This document shows, piece by piece, positions 11,034-22,669 of a stretch of 64,000 nt of DNA. How positions within the stretch are numbered: position 1 is the stretch's first letter; each line of letters starts with the position of its first letter. The notes below the pieces were generated by a model that saw only the letters and a list, made by a program, of their open reading frames with translations, did no database searches and was not told the DNA's origin. Made by a program: the position numbers and the translations under genes. Source of the stretch: Brachionus manjavacas (lineage: Eukaryota > Rotifera > Eurotatoria > Ploima > Brachionidae); the NCBI GenBank assembly GCA_019054805.1, contig JAHQIY010000003.1, positions 2,480,001-2,544,000 on the forward strand. The letters run 5' to 3'.

Positions 11034-11389
11034 AACGGATAATCAGATAGATTTAAAATTTTACACAATTATCATCAAGATCTTCTAGCTTTCAATTTTT
11101 TGTTTGTTTTCAAATTTGTATACTTAAACCAAGTTCTAGGCAAAATAACACGCCTGGTACCTTTTTGAGCCCAGTGCCCTCGACCTTAATTTATTTTTTT
11201 GATGAAAAAATTTAAATATGCCTTTTCTCGAAGAATCAAGCTATCTAATGAGCTAAATATCATTATTTTCTGATTTATTTTTCAAAAGTAATGGTGTAAA
11301 AATTTTCAAATTTTGCATTTTTTAGTGGTCTTTAAAAATGCTGCAAAATCAATTTTTGATAGAAATTTGATTCAAATCAAAAGTCAATT
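11034..11389. other. A+T-rich stretch between TIR element and LINE-A scrap
   Basis: No coding frame or repeat recognised. Confidence 0.35.
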
Positions 11390-11570
11390 AGAGACAGTTT
11401 AGGGTTCAAGTTTATTAAGGGCCTCATGATGCACATTATTGGAAGGAGAATCGTATTTTAGTTCAAGGATATAACGAACTACTGAATTTTTTAAGACTTG
11501 AATTTTTTTAATTTTTGTCTCCGAAAGTGAATTCAGACATGGAATTGGTTAATGAAAAGAAAATTAAAAA
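11390..11570 (-). pseudogene. LINE-A C-terminal scrap
   Basis: Minus-strand reading gives LSETKIKKIQVLKNSVV, then LELKYDSPSNNVHHEALNKL and TVSN, matching the block just before SERYVRAG in other LINE-A copies. It stops short of the C-terminus and lies 70 bases from the 3' end of the longer copy at 11.64 kb. It is therefore a separate insertion. Confidence 0.65.
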
Positions 11571-11639
11571 CGATAAGTTAAAATAGCTAGAGGTTAGACA
11601 TGTTTAAATATTTGATGGTTCAGGAAAAAAAGAAGAAAT

Positions 11640-13870
11640 TGTTAGGGAGCAATTACACAATGGAGTTGGATGTTCGATAAATCTTGATTCATAACCTTCT
11701 CTTCATTCTTTCTCCAATCTGATGACCAATGCAACAGAATGACTCAATTCTTTCCTGGCATAACTCACACTCAACTCAAAAAGTCGATTTGAGACTGTTG
11801 TCGCTAGTCGGTGCATAATATTGGAAGGGTATCATATTTCAGCTTCAAAATAGATCAAACTGCTGAATTTTGAATAACTTGTATTTTTTTGATTTTAGTT
11901 TCTGAGAATGAATTTAAACAAGGAAAAGCATAATCCAAGATCTGTAAAGATTATCAAATGTTTTTTGCTCTAGACACTACAACTTATTTGATGGATATTT
12001 TATTTTATTGAAAAACAGCGCTTTTTAAATTCATCTACCATTTGAACAAACGAAAGTTTTGAGCTCAATGTGATGCCTAAGAATATGACTTTTTCCTCAT
12101 TATTTAAATTTGTTATCATTTATTTTAAGCTCAAGATTGGTTTTAAGTTTAGTTTGATTCTCAAAAATCATGTAGCATGACTTTTCGGTAGAAATGTTCA
12201 TTTTCCATTTGAAAAGCCATCTTTCGATTTCTTTTAGGTAATTATTTATCATGTTTTAAAGATTTCCTATCTTGTTAAAAATAAAAAAAAGTAGCCAAAT
12301 CATCTGCAAAAAGAAGAGAGTACTGGCAGTTTGTTTTGTTTCTTTTTGGTTGTCATTTTTAAGAATGCTAAAAAGAAGTAGACTATTTACTGATCCTTGT
12401 GGAACTCCTGCTTTAATAGGATAATGATCACTTATTTGACCATTTATATTTACTTTAAAAGATATTATATTCTTAAACTATCTTATCCAATAGTTAAGAT
12501 AAGGAAGTAGATTCAAGTAACTTTACAAAACAACTTGTCATACTAATTGGACGGCATTATATCGATCCATAGAAAAAATGTTAATAGAAAAAAGACAAAT
12601 TTTTCGTCGAAATCTTCCTTAGAAAATTATTACATAGAAAATTATAACAAAGAAAAAAGTTCAGAGAAATTTTATAGTAGAAAATTAACAAATTTTTTTT
12701 ATTTAAGAAAAATATAAATACAAAAACAATTAAGCCGAAAAATTTTTTTTTCTATTTTTTCTCTATTTTTCTAAATTTTTATTAATTAAAATATATTTTA
12801 AAGATTAATAAATATATTTTGTATGTATTTTTTTCTATGTTAATTTTTTTAGATTTTTAGAGAAAAAATAGAAATAAAAATTTTTTGGCTTAATTGTTTT
12901 TGAATTTATTTAAATCTATTACATGCAAAAGTATCAAATAAAATAAAATATGATTAAAATATGTTTTGAAAAAGAACTACAATAAAAAAAAAATTGTTAA
13001 TTTTCTACTATAAAATTTCTATGGACTTTTTTCTATGTTATAATTTTCTATGGAAGATTTCGACGAAAAATTTGTCTTTTTTTTATTAACATTGTTTCTA
13101 TGGATCGATATGTTCTCAATTGGACGATAGTTATTGGGGTCTTATGTTTGCTTATGTTTGCTATTTTCCTGGATTTTGAGACTTGACCCGGTTTGACCCA
13201 GTATCAAATTCATGTTAAAGAGTAAACTAATATCTAATAAAGTCTTTAAAGGTAATTTTTTAATATTAGGCTGTGGATACGATCTAGACCAGAACCCGCT
13301 AGTTCTTTAAGGCATTTGAAATTTCTAATTGCAGGCTCGTTAAAATTATTTTGTTCCTTATTTTTTAAGAAATCTCTCTTTCAAATCAAGATGAGGACTA
13401 AAGATTGTTGTTAAAAGATCGCCAAAAATTTTTCCCTAATCTGTATCTGATTTTTATTCCTCGCCATCTTTAACTAGTGAAGGGATTTGTCTTGTAAGTA
13501 TTCTTGATCTTAACTTATTTATTTTTCTCCAAAAAGGACTAGTTGACAGTGGATTTTTTCCTGTTTTTTTATGAGCTCGAGCTAGTTTTAATTCTAAAAT
13601 TATTTTAGACCGAGACGTAGCTCAGATGTAAGCTTATTAAAAGCCACCTTAATAGAAGGACATCTAGATTTTGGGAAAAATCTTCTTACATTTAAAGATT
13701 TAAAAAATTGTCATATATCTTTAATTTTAAGACAATGTTTTCTTTATTATATTTAGCGAAGACAATTAAGACTTTTCAAAAAATATTTTCATCTTTCACA
13801 TGAAAAGCCTTTTTGACTAATTATTTTTTAATCTTATTTTTAAATTTTTATTTGAATATTTTCAAAATCA
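11640..13870 (-). pseudogene. LINE-A ORF2 copy 2, split by an inverted-repeat element
   Basis: Read on the minus strand from 13.87 kb: FPKSRCPSIKVAFNKLTSEL (13.6-13.7 kb), KINKLRS and IPSLV, LAGSGLDRIHSLILK (about 13.3 kb), PITIV/NYRPISMTSC (about 13.13 kb), then 565 bases of foreign sequence. It resumes at 12.55 kb with FVKLLES, KAGVPQGSV (about 12.4 kb), LFADDLATFFIF (12.3 kb), WLFKWKMNISTEKSCYMIF (12.2 kb) and the C-terminus near 11.7 kb. Unlike copy 1 it keeps the FADD box but has lost the block with DISKAFDRVWH. It carries stops and frameshifts throughout. The foreign sequence is younger than the LINE. Confidence 0.8.
12553..13117. mobile_element. 565-bp foldback TIR element in LINE-A, 8-bp TSD
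   Basis: AATTGGAC is at 12545-12552 and 13118-13125. Joining the flanks restores the LINE-A frame (RPISMTSC), which proves the duplication. The ends are GGCATTATATCGATCC and, reverse-complemented, GAGAACATATCGATCC. The arms (12553-12790 and about 12850-13117) are inverted copies over most of their length, with only a short A+T-rich centre and no ORF. The GG/GA termini and TSD size resemble the ORF-bearing elements at 3.8, 10.5 and 31.7 kb, so it may be a coding-free relative. A hAT or P-type origin is also possible. Confidence 0.8.
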
Positions 13871-13884
13871 ATTAATAGTGTGTT

Positions 13885-13980
13885 CAGAAAAGATCAAAAT
13901 AGGTGATGAAGACATTCTAGTCGTAAAGGAAATCTGCATTTTAGGATTCATAATTCGATTGTGCAAACCGAGGTTTGGTG
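13885..13980 (+). pseudogene. LINE RT C-terminal scrap (IGDE motif)
   Basis: Reads KIKIGDEDILVVKEICILGF and then II. This matches the IxIGxxxIxxVxxxxxLGFxxD segment after the FADD box in Jockey/CR1 LINEs. It stops matching at CAGTGGCGTAGCTAC, a phrase that can be a DNA-transposon end, but no partner end was found. It lies on the plus strand, opposite to the adjoining LINE-A copy. Confidence 0.55.
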
Positions 13981-14504
13981 GCAGTGGCGTAGCTACATGG
14001 TGGCTTTAAATAATTGTTTTATACAAAAAACTTAATTTGCACAAAATTTATGTGTGAATTTATTAAAAAAAAAGCATTTTCAAATTATTTTTACTTAAAG
14101 TAAAAGTTGCAATTAAACTGACTCAAATTTAAATATCCATTAAAAAAAACTACACTTAAAAAAATAAATGAATCTAAATAATATGCTTGATTAATATTGA
14201 ACCAGAAGAAGCTGAAAATGTAGATTCGGAAAAAATAATTGATTGTTTTGTTTTAGAAAAAAACAGAAGACTAAAATTTTTTAAGTTTTTTATTATGTAA
14301 AATTTTTTGTTCAATTAAGTCCGAGTTAATATAATTGTATAATAAATAATAAAGTTGATTATAACTGAACCTTATATTTTTTCAAAAATTTTACCTAAAA
14401 AAAGTGGAGGCTTGATAGCCGGACCAACTCGATTTTTTTACTTAATTTTTTTATTTTCAAGAAACATTTCCAAATTATAAATAATTATTTAAAAAAATAC
14501 AACT
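13981..14504. other. A+T-rich stretch
   Basis: Separates two plus-strand LINE scraps. It may be inserted sequence splitting one element, but no TIR or TSD was found. Confidence 0.3.
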
Positions 14505-14800
14505 ATGGTTACAAAAATGGAGATAAAAATGTCCCCTGACAAGTATAGTTGTATAATCTCTGCTGGTATCCCCTCCAAAAACAACAAGCATAGCTTACAA
14601 CTTTTTGGCAAGCAAATTCCATACACATCCCTTCCAGTCATTCTTGGAATCAAGATGAATTTCTTGGAAAAATTTTGTCTCAAAAATCTTGGAAGCTAAG
14701 TAAAAAATCACTCTCTGTAATCTAAAGCGATTTTATAAGTTCCATTTTAGACTATGGTTTTTTCACCTTATCTCGTGTTTTCAGAAAAAAACATGCAAAG
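14505..14800 (+). pseudogene. LINE ORF2 C-terminal scrap (third LINE type)
   Basis: An open frame (14505-14699) reads MSPDKYSCIISAG, then LQLFGKQIPYTSLPVILGIK. After a frameshift comes SILDYGFFTLSRVFRKKH (about 14740-14790). The order (K-x-P-K/D-K ... IPY ... LGI, then SILDY) is that of the RT thumb region in Jockey-like LINEs. The wording differs from LINE-A (TEKSCYMIF ... LGI), so it is probably a related but distinct family. Confidence 0.6.
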
Positions 14801-15463
14801 ACCAAACTTTTTTTAAGTACTTCAGAATACTTTTTTTAAGTCAATAGACCCAATGACATAAAGTCTATTCAGTTTATTTGTCTTCTTGTAGACCTGAAAA
14901 TTGACAAAAATCAAAAACCCCCTAGTACCAAGTCCCAAATGAGTTCTTCCAATGGGTAATTGACTTATGATACTTAAAGTTTTTTTATTCACTTCAATTT
15001 AAATAAGTAGAAAAAGTTTTTGGAACTTCTAATGGAAATTGAGATTATTTTTTTAAACAACTAGTGTGATTCTGGATTTTAAGTTTCCAGTTTCTTGTTA
15101 CATTTCAAGTTTATTTTTCTTAAAAGTAAATTGTTTTAACTGTTGTTTTAAAATCGGATTATTGAGTAATCATGATACAATTTTTTTATTTTATTTTAAA
15201 AGCTTTTTATAATTTTATAAATAAATTCAAGCAATTATGAGCTTTTAAGTATATTTTTTACATAAGAAAAAAATAATGAGCTTTAAGAATATAATTCATA
15301 TATTTGTTAGGTGTAAATATTTCATTTGCAAGACTAAATTAGGACCGATAATATTTGTCAAATAATTGTTTTAACATAAATTTCACTTTTTTACCATTTT
15401 TATGTGAATTTACGAAAAATTACGGAAATATCCTTTACAGAAAAAAACCTCTGTTTTTCTTAC
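14801..15463. other. A+T-rich stretch
   Basis: Nothing recognised up to the foldback. The part from about 15400 (GTGAATTTACGAAAAATTAC) may already belong to the foldback's outer arm. Confidence 0.35.
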
Positions 15464-15657
15464 AAAAAAAAATTCCAAAATTTTACGAAAACTTAAAAAA
15501 ACGATAGTTTTTGGCCCTTTATCGAAAAGCGTAAAAAATCAAGGTAATATTACAAAAGTAAATTTACTTAAAATTACATTAATTTTTTACGCTTTTCGAT
15601 AGAGGGCCAAAAACTATCGTTTTTTTAAGTTTTCGTAAAATTTTGGAATTTTTTTTT
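15464..15657. mobile_element. Foldback element, 76-bp arms
   Basis: 15464-15539 and 15582-15657 are inverted copies with a single mismatch (CCCTTTATCG against CCCTCTATCG), around a 42-base centre. The flanks carry further TTTACG/CGTAAA words. No ORF and no clear TSD. Confidence 0.75.
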
Positions 15658-15689
15658 GATTTTCCGTAAAAACTACCAAAATTTTTGAT

Positions 15690-16240
15690 CGAGTTAAACA
15701 AAATTTTTGATTTTTTTTTTTAATAAGAAAAGATGTTTTTTTAACAAAAAAAATTTATTATATACCAACATAAATTTTTTGAAAAATAAGAAGTGGTTTG
15801 ATTCGAAGGTCCAAATTTTCAACCTTACAGACTTTAGCAATTAATGGATTAACTTTTAAAAATTTAATTTAAGAATATTTTTTAAAAATGTTTAAGAGTG
15901 TATTTAGATCGAATCAATAACATAATGATAATGCTGGATTTAGTTTTTTAATTAAGGCAATGTTTTTGGATGATTTTTTTTGAAAATTGTTCTCAAAAAA
16001 TCAAATTTAATTTTTAAATCAAATTTTTTTTTTTCAAAAATTATTTTTATGTACCATATATCAATTATATTTATCAAAAAAAATTGTAAAACATTTTACT
16101 GTTTACACTTAATTCCAAAGGTTTACATTTATTTTTTATTAAGTTTGATCGGTCTTACAAAAACCTTTCTTTAAAACTGAAGGTGTTTTAAACAACTAAA
16201 ACATTCTTAATTGTTATTAATTGATAAAAAAAATTATTTT
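15690..16240. other. A+T-rich stretch
   Basis: No gene recognised. The frame at 15980-16174 is F/K/I-rich and looks like chance. Confidence 0.4.
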
Positions 16241-16245
16241 TTTTT

Positions 16246-17360
16246 AAATTTATTTGTTTATCTGGGACTAGCTAAAGCTCGTTCAGATTAAAAAAATAAA
16301 ATAAAATATAAAGGAAAATATAAAAAAAAATTAAAATAAAAAAATTAAATTAAAAAAAAGAAGAAATTGTTTGATAGCAAATACACAAAGGAATTGTTAA
16401 TTTGATATGTCTTGATTTTAAACCTTCTTTATTCTCTTACACCAGTTTAACAAATTATGAAACAGAATTACTCAGTCCCAGAATAAGATAAGATCACAGA
16501 ATTTTTTTGAGTATCAGAGTTGGATTAAGATTGAGTTTGCTACCCTGACCCGATCCCGAACCCACTAATTTTTTTAGACTCGATAGCCTTTTACCCAATT
16601 TTTTCAGTTTACTAACGCAATCCTGATGGCTTATTGTTCCATAAAATTGATCAAATAGGCAAAAAGTTTGAATTGGTAACCTAAAAAAAATTTGGTAAAA
16701 TACTACTGGGTCTGGTCCGAGTATTCGAAATAAATTAGTGATCCGGTCTGGGTAACAAACTCAATCCTAACCTAAACCTGATACCCGAAAAAAAAACAGT
16801 GCTAATACCTGTCTCTCTCAAGTCAAAAATTTCAAGTTTATCGGATGCGTCTAGGTGCATAATGTTAGAGAAGGTATAATGTTTTAGATTTAAGATAGAT
16901 CTAAATGCTAAATTTTGAATAAGTTGTATTTTTTTGATTTCAGTTTCTGAGAATGAATTTAAACAAGGAAAAGAATAATCTAAAATTGATCCTATGATTT
17001 GTAAAGAGTTCCTTTTGTTTTGGGTTTAAGAATTAATTTTTATTTTTGGAATTTATTTGATTATGTTAAGCCTTGAATTACAATGTTCTTTTAACTCATT
17101 CATTAGTGGGCTAAATGAAAGTTTTGAGTTAAATGTAATTCCTAAAAATTTAATATTTTGCCGCAAGGTCAAGATTATTTTTTCTTTTAATTTTTTGCCA
17201 AGATCATGTAACTTGACTTTTCAACAAAGATTTACTTTTTCTATTTGAAAAGCCATTGCTTGAGTTCTTTGAGGTACTTATTGATGATTTTTCGAGATTT
17301 CCTTTCTTGTTAAAAATAAAAAAAGTAGCCAAATCGTCTGCAAAAAGAAATGGTTGCAAG
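16246..17360 (-). pseudogene. LINE-A copy 3 with 3' tail, split by an inverted-repeat insertion
   Basis: The minus strand reads FADDLATFFIFNKKGNLEK (about 17.28-17.35 kb), then a decayed thumb (SLLKSQVT, LKTFI), then LFKFILRN near 16.9 kb and a C-terminal scrap near 16.4-16.5 kb. At 16246-16290 it ends in tail A (TCTGAACGAGCTTTAGCTAG then CAAATAAA), which ties tail A to LINE-A. It is 5'-truncated just above the FADD box. A 280-base inverted-repeat block interrupts the C-terminal part. Confidence 0.65.
16505..16797. mobile_element. Inverted-repeat insertion inside LINE-A copy 3
   Basis: The left part (GTATCAGAGTTGGATTAAG, ATTGAGTTTGCTACCCTGAC) and the reverse complement of the right part (GTATCAGGTTTAGGTTAGG, ATTGAGTTTGTTACCCAGAC) are inverted copies of about 80-90 bases with mismatches, and the centre is A+T-rich. 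G+C is higher than in the surroundings. Similar GGGTC/GACCC wording is near 18.83 kb. No clean TSD is visible because the LINE is decayed at the junction. Confidence 0.55.
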
Positions 17361-17570
17361 TTTTATTTTTTTATTTTATAAAAGAGAAATTGCCTCGTTT
17401 AGACTATTTTTTTACGGCATAGGATTTACTTTATTAGATAAAAAGATGAAATTAACTAATTTTTTTTTATTAACTAATAGAAAACAATACAAAACACAAA
17501 AAAAAAATATTTTTACTAGATAAAGAAATTATTTTATAGACAAGAAAATAAAAAATATATATAAAATAAA

Positions 17571-17960
17571 TCAGTACTTAATTTTTTCTTCTTTTATTGA
17601 GCGACTCAAGAATATGTTCAGCATCAATTTGAATGATCTTTTAGGGTATCCTTTTAAGGAGGTATAAAATCTATTTTCGTCCTCTTGAGTTTTTCGTGTA
17701 TCTCTTCTTGTCCATTTTACAAATCTAGTTGAGTAATGTATTCGTTTGCTTCCTTTAATTGCATGTCTTCAAATATTAATTGATAGTCTATTTTTTCCGC
17801 GACTTTTCTTGACGATTGCTGTTTTATTGAATCTAGAAGGAGGTATAGGGCGAGTTTGTCGTGGTGCCACTTCGTATGTTTTAGAATCAATGTCTTCACT
17901 GCTGGGTTGGGTGTTCTCGGAACTACTCGTATTCGAAGAGTCGGTGTCTGGATACATCAT
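17571..17960 (-). pseudogene. Acidic Ser-rich ORF, transposase N-terminal type (decayed)
   Basis: The ATG at 17960 opens MMYPDTDSSNTSSSENTQPS and an acidic/basic stretch ending KKSRGKNRLSINI, then TAA at 17769. The same frame continues beyond the stop as RFVKWTRRDTRKTQEDENRF to a stop at 17571. A second frame over 17717-17830 reads KVAEKIDYQLIFEDMQLKEANEYI, which matches the F...A..I pattern of the ORFs at 8.2 and 32.1 kb, so a frameshift near 17.8 kb is likely. To its left (17.44-17.58 kb) are degenerate ACTAGATAAAGAAAT-like direct repeats, similar in layout to the subterminal arrays of the other ORF-bearing elements. Confidence 0.45.
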
Positions 17961-17971
17961 TTTTCAATTTA

Positions 17972-18198
17972 TTCAGTAAAGTAAATTATTATTATTATTA
18001 TTTGATTAATTAATTGATTAATCAAATAATTTATCAAAATGATTTGATAAATTATTTGATTAATAATTTATCAAATTTATCAAAATTTATCAAATGATTT
18101 TGGAATCATGACTGGCTAGAGTTTAATTAAATAAAATATATTATTTGATTAATCAATTAATTAATCAAATAATAATAATAATAATTTACTTTACTGAA
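17972..18198. mobile_element. Perfect 59-bp foldback
   Basis: 17972-18030 and 18140-18198 are exact inverted copies, built from TTCAGTAAAGTAAATTATTA and a run of TTTGATTAAT/ATTAATCAAA words. The 109-base centre has more of the same words plus GGAATCATGACTGGCTAGAG. It begins 12 bases from the start codon of the minus-strand ORF at 17960, so it could carry that ORF's promoter or be an insertion into it. Confidence 0.75.
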
Positions 18199-18199
18199 A

Positions 18200-20377
18200 T
18201 TCCTTCAAAATAAAACGGAATTCAAATTTAAATTTATTTAAAGCTATTTCTAGAGAAAGGTATATGTTTTTTGAAAGCGCCTCATAACTTTCCTACTTAA
18301 TTAATATTAAAAATTTTTTTGGTAAGCTCGATTTAAAAATTTTTAAAATCCAAAATAGTTTAACATGGTTCATTAAACATAAGAGCTAAAATTAAATAAG
18401 TTTTACCTTATGATTGATACTGTTATACAAATAATTTTATGTGAAATTTTTTTCTCTATATTCCTAAAGAAAATTTACAAAGCCTTTTAAAATACTAATA
18501 CAAAATTGAATAATTGAAAATTTTTTCATGTGACATTTGAAATTTTTTTTTAATTATCAAATTTAAAGAATTAAATCATTTTTTTTATTTTTTTTTATTT
18601 GATCTAAATTAGATCCCAACCTAATGAGCGCAGTATGTGATTTTTTAAAAGGGAAAAAGATTTTCAAATAAAATTTATAAATTTTTTAATTCATTAAAAC
18701 TTAAACCGTTTGAAAATGTGTGACATGGACTAAATGACCAGCCTACTAAACTAAACGAAAAAGGTTTCTCTTGGTTCTTTTATTACATGAGATTATTTTA
18801 ATTTTTTAGTTCTGAGAGTCCTTGTTTAGGTATCGGGTTTGGGTCTTGATGAAAGATAAGTGAGTCCACCAAGCATTGATTTAAAACTAATGTCAAAAAT
18901 TTTATCATTAAATACCTTTTTATTTTTTATTTCTTGATAATAATTAACAAAAATTTAAAATTAATAGAAATTTAATAATTTTTTTTGTAAAACTTTATAA
19001 AAAAAAATTAGTTTTTCCAAAAATTTAAAAAAAAAGAAAACTTTTCAAATAACAAATTTATTCCAAATAAATTCAAAATTTTAGAGCTCTTTTAAAAATT
19101 AAGATTTCAAATATTTTACATAAAATCTTAATATTTTTGATAATTAAAATAGTTTTTTTATTTACTGAAATGCTGCATTTAACATTAGCTTGTGAATTTA
19201 AGAACTAAAGTCTCTATAACATGGGTTCGATAGTTCTTAACTCTGCAAACAAAACCCCAATATTATATTTTTTGGGCACGAATGTAGGGTAGAGGGCATA
19301 TGTTTTTTTATTTTGATTCCAATGAATAGGTACAATTGATTTAATTTTTATAAGAAAAAACATAGAAATTTAACTGCAATCTTATTTTCTTCTTAATTAT
19401 TTTTATTTATTTTTCTTTTTTTGCAGATATAAACTAATTTTAATTTACTTCAGTCCGATGTACTTTTTATGAATTGTTTTTATTCAAAAAATTCTGTTAA
19501 AAAATTTTTATATCTAAATTAAAAGTGGTCAATTATGTCAGCCTACTTTTTTAAACATAAAAGATGAGTTAAATAAATTTTTCAATTCAAATTTTGTTTA
19601 CAGTTCTTTAGTATTCGTTTTGACATGGCAAATCTTGGTCTCAATTCTTCAACATTAAATTATAAAAAATTTTCAGGCTACCCTCTCTCAAAGAATAGCA
19701 CCAAAATTTTTAGATGCTATATACTTTTAGATCTAAATATCTCTTGCTTTAGCAAACATATTAAATTATTTATACATTTATATAAAGATCCCTTTCTAAG
19801 CTTCAAAATTATGAGTTCTTTTATTTTTAAAAAAAAGTTTTAGTCATTAAAATTAACCGGAAACGAATAAATTTTGGAATTTTAAAATTTGTCCTTATTT
19901 TACCCCTAATCCCAATTCAGAACCAGAAACGCTGCAAAATTATGAAAAAAATTCTAAAGCTCACTTTTTTTTAAAATTCGACAAGCAAGTGTCAATTTTC
20001 GTATAAAATAAATAAATTTAAGAATTAATAATATGTAAGAAGTTATTTTTTTTTATTTTTATTATTAATGGCAGCATATTTTATTAATAAATATATTTGT
20101 GAATTTAGAAAAATATAATTAGTATAAGAGATTTTTAGTACTATTAAAAATAATGGGATTAAATTGACACAATTGGTATTTTTTTAAATAAATGTTTTCT
20201 CAGGTTAAAACTTTTTAAATGAATTAATTTAAATAAAAATGAAAATAAAAAATATTTTAATTAAATTTATTTCGTGTTTAATATATTGAAATTTTAAAAT
20301 AAAAATGTGAGTTTTTGATTCAAAAGTGCATCAATCGGTCTTTTATGTTAAAAACTCAACTTTTTTTGTTGTTTTTT
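18200..20377. other. A+T-rich stretch
   Basis: No gene or repeat recognised. The frame at 19625-19843 starts with a reasonable ATG, but its composition (F, K, S, I, N) is what chance gives here. Confidence 0.35.
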
Positions 20378-20431
20378 GCTTTTCAGGCACTGTTTATTCA
20401 ATAAATTAAAAAGAAATTGTTCTCCTCTATT
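20378..20431. repeat. 54-bp sequence, exact inverted partner at 25975-26028
   Basis: Begins GCTTTTCAGGCACTGTTTAT and is identical, base for base, to the reverse complement of 25975-26028. A weaker match continues about 20 bases on the inner side (TTTAAATCAACCTT). Confidence 0.85.
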
Positions 20432-22550
20432 CTCTATGATTTAAATCAACCTTTGAATAACGTAAAATTCGATTTTTTTTCAATAATTGAGTTTTGCTGT
20501 GAAACGAAAGAATTTTTTTGGAGCCTCAATTAATTTTATTCAGAAATCTCAAAAATTAAAAGAAACTCAAAATAAGTTTTTTCTCCAAACAGAAAGCATA
20601 ATTTAATTAAAAAAAATTAAATTCTTTTTACCTTTATTTAAAAAACAAATTTTAGCTTTTGTTAAAATTTTAATTTTTTAAAATGAAAAAGTTTTTTTGA
20701 AAAAAGCGACAAAAAAGATAACAATTAGAGTTCAAAAAATTATTTTTTTAGTCTTTTTTGTGAGCGACAAATAAAAAAATAAAAATAAAATGGTTAACTT
20801 TTAAACTCTATTTTTGAGTACAATTTTTTCTATAGCGCTTCCACTAGTCTACTTAAAACAAATCCTTTAAAACAAGAGCTTTTTAGAAGATAATGAAAAT
20901 TTGAGTACAGTTAAGCAAAAAGGCTTTAAAACAAACAAGAAATCTTAGAATTTAGCCTTATTTATTTTCCTAGAAATTCGATTAATGTTCGTATCTATAT
21001 TCTAGATGAAAAGCTGATGGTTTTTTTAACATATTTATGATTATTGATAAAAAGTTCTTTTAGTCTGCTTTTAGTTGCAGGGTTTTAGAATACTTAGAAA
21101 ATTTTCATTAATTTCAAAATTGTTTCTATATATACCTGAGATGTTTTTGAGCAAAGAATTTCTTTTTTTTTAAATTTTAAATCAAGCCAAAACTTAGACT
21201 GCAGATATTCCAATATTTTTTATTAATTAATTTTTGTTTTAAAAAAAATCGACATAATCCAAGCGATTTAGACATTTATTTTGATTGAATTTTTACGATT
21301 CTAATTAGGTAAATTTAAATATTGTTTTAATTATGCAGTTTGTTGAAACGAATTTTTCTAGATTTTTAAATGAGTTTTCAAAGTAAAAGAGTTTTTTATC
21401 TTTGCTGAATTTACGGTCAACAAAAATCTAGATAAAACAAAAAAACTAGGTCTTAAACACTGAATAGAGTTAGATAAATATTTAAAAACCTAATTTCGGC
21501 TATAAAAACAAATTATAACATTAAAATTAGCTTTTTATTTCTGCAGCCTCTTTGTTGCTAAATTCAAAAGACTTGCTAATTTTATTTCTTTATTTTTCGA
21601 GTTTTAAAAACTAGATAAAATTTTACAAAAGTTAAGGTCTACTAAAACACAAAAAATAAATTAATAAAATTAAACAAGAATCAATCATTTAGTTCTTTTT
21701 TTCCAGAAATTAATTTAAGCATCATTAGTGTTTTGAGAAAACTATAAATAACCATTTTTTTAAAATAAATTTTTAGATTTGGTGCAAGTTGTATCTTTTT
21801 ATATTTTTTTAATTCGGAAATGTTACTCAAAATAAGAAGTCTCAACCAAACAACCACAAATGTACATCGGTAAATAAATCCGTCATACGGATTCATCTAG
21901 AAGGTGATTTTCATTTTTTATTTGAATTAATTTACCTTTAATTTGAAGTTAAATTTTATTTTAAATTTTTCAGACAAAAGGGCTTCATAAATTATATGAA
22001 ATCAAATCTTTTGTTAAAAAATACAAATTATTGTTTATTTTAAAATCAGCCTAGTGAGTTTGGCACATTGTGTGACTAGTAAAATCTCTGTGATTTAAAT
22101 TTTACTCTAGATTTTTTAAAATTCAAATAAATAAACTAAGGATAGTAATTTTATTTTTTTATTAGGCATCTTCTTATTTGAATTTTGTTGCTGGAATCTA
22201 TCTCTAAAAATAAAAGCACTAAAGAAAATTTTTAAGGTATCCTTGGAAAATAGCATCTGTAAAATTTGTCGAGGATGAATCATTCAATTTATCTATAAGG
22301 CTTTTTTTCCGAAACTTTATTTCTAGCGAGCTGAATTTCATTTTAAAAACGTTTTTATAAAAAAATTAATTTAACATTACTAATCTAATATAAAGCTTTA
22401 GAGTATTAGACCCTGATTTTCGGTAAAAAATTAATTTTTCAATTGTATACTAAATATAATTCTTACTTATCTTATTAGAATTTATTTCCAGTTTTTTTAT
22501 TCTTGTAAAAATTAATTAACTTTTTTAACCCTAAAATTTTTATTGTATAT
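20432..22550. other. A+T-rich stretch
   Basis: Nothing recognised. The minus-strand frame at 21681-21896 is unconvincing. Confidence 0.35.
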
Positions 22551-22569
22551 TTCTATCAGTGTTTTATCT

Positions 22570-22665
22570 CATTATGTGCAACGAGCTACCATAGGCGACC
22601 TCTTATGTAGGCCGCCTCCGCAAACTAGTCTTGCTGTAGCTTTTTTATAATAATAATAAAATTTT
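22570..22665 (+). repeat. Possible LINE 3' untranslated end
   Basis: A G+C-rich island (GTAGGCCGCCTCCGCAAAC) leads into CTTGCTGTAGCTTTTTTATA and ATAATAATAAAA, the sort of 3' end many CR1-like LINEs have. No coding sequence is attached. Low certainty. Confidence 0.25.
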
Positions 22666-22669
22666 CCAC

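Noticed and set aside
13170..13310. Insertion in LINE-A suggested by the GACCCGGTTTGACCC phrase
   Set aside because: The LINE frame can be followed through it (LGQ...SLKIQ), so it is coding sequence with a short local duplication.
14489..14699. Minus-strand 64-codon frame
   Set aside because: Shadow of the plus-strand LINE scrap.
22570..22665. Hammerhead ribozyme or spliced-leader RNA
   Set aside because: No CTGATGA/GAAA core and no Sm-site arrangement; the block is only a G+C-rich island.
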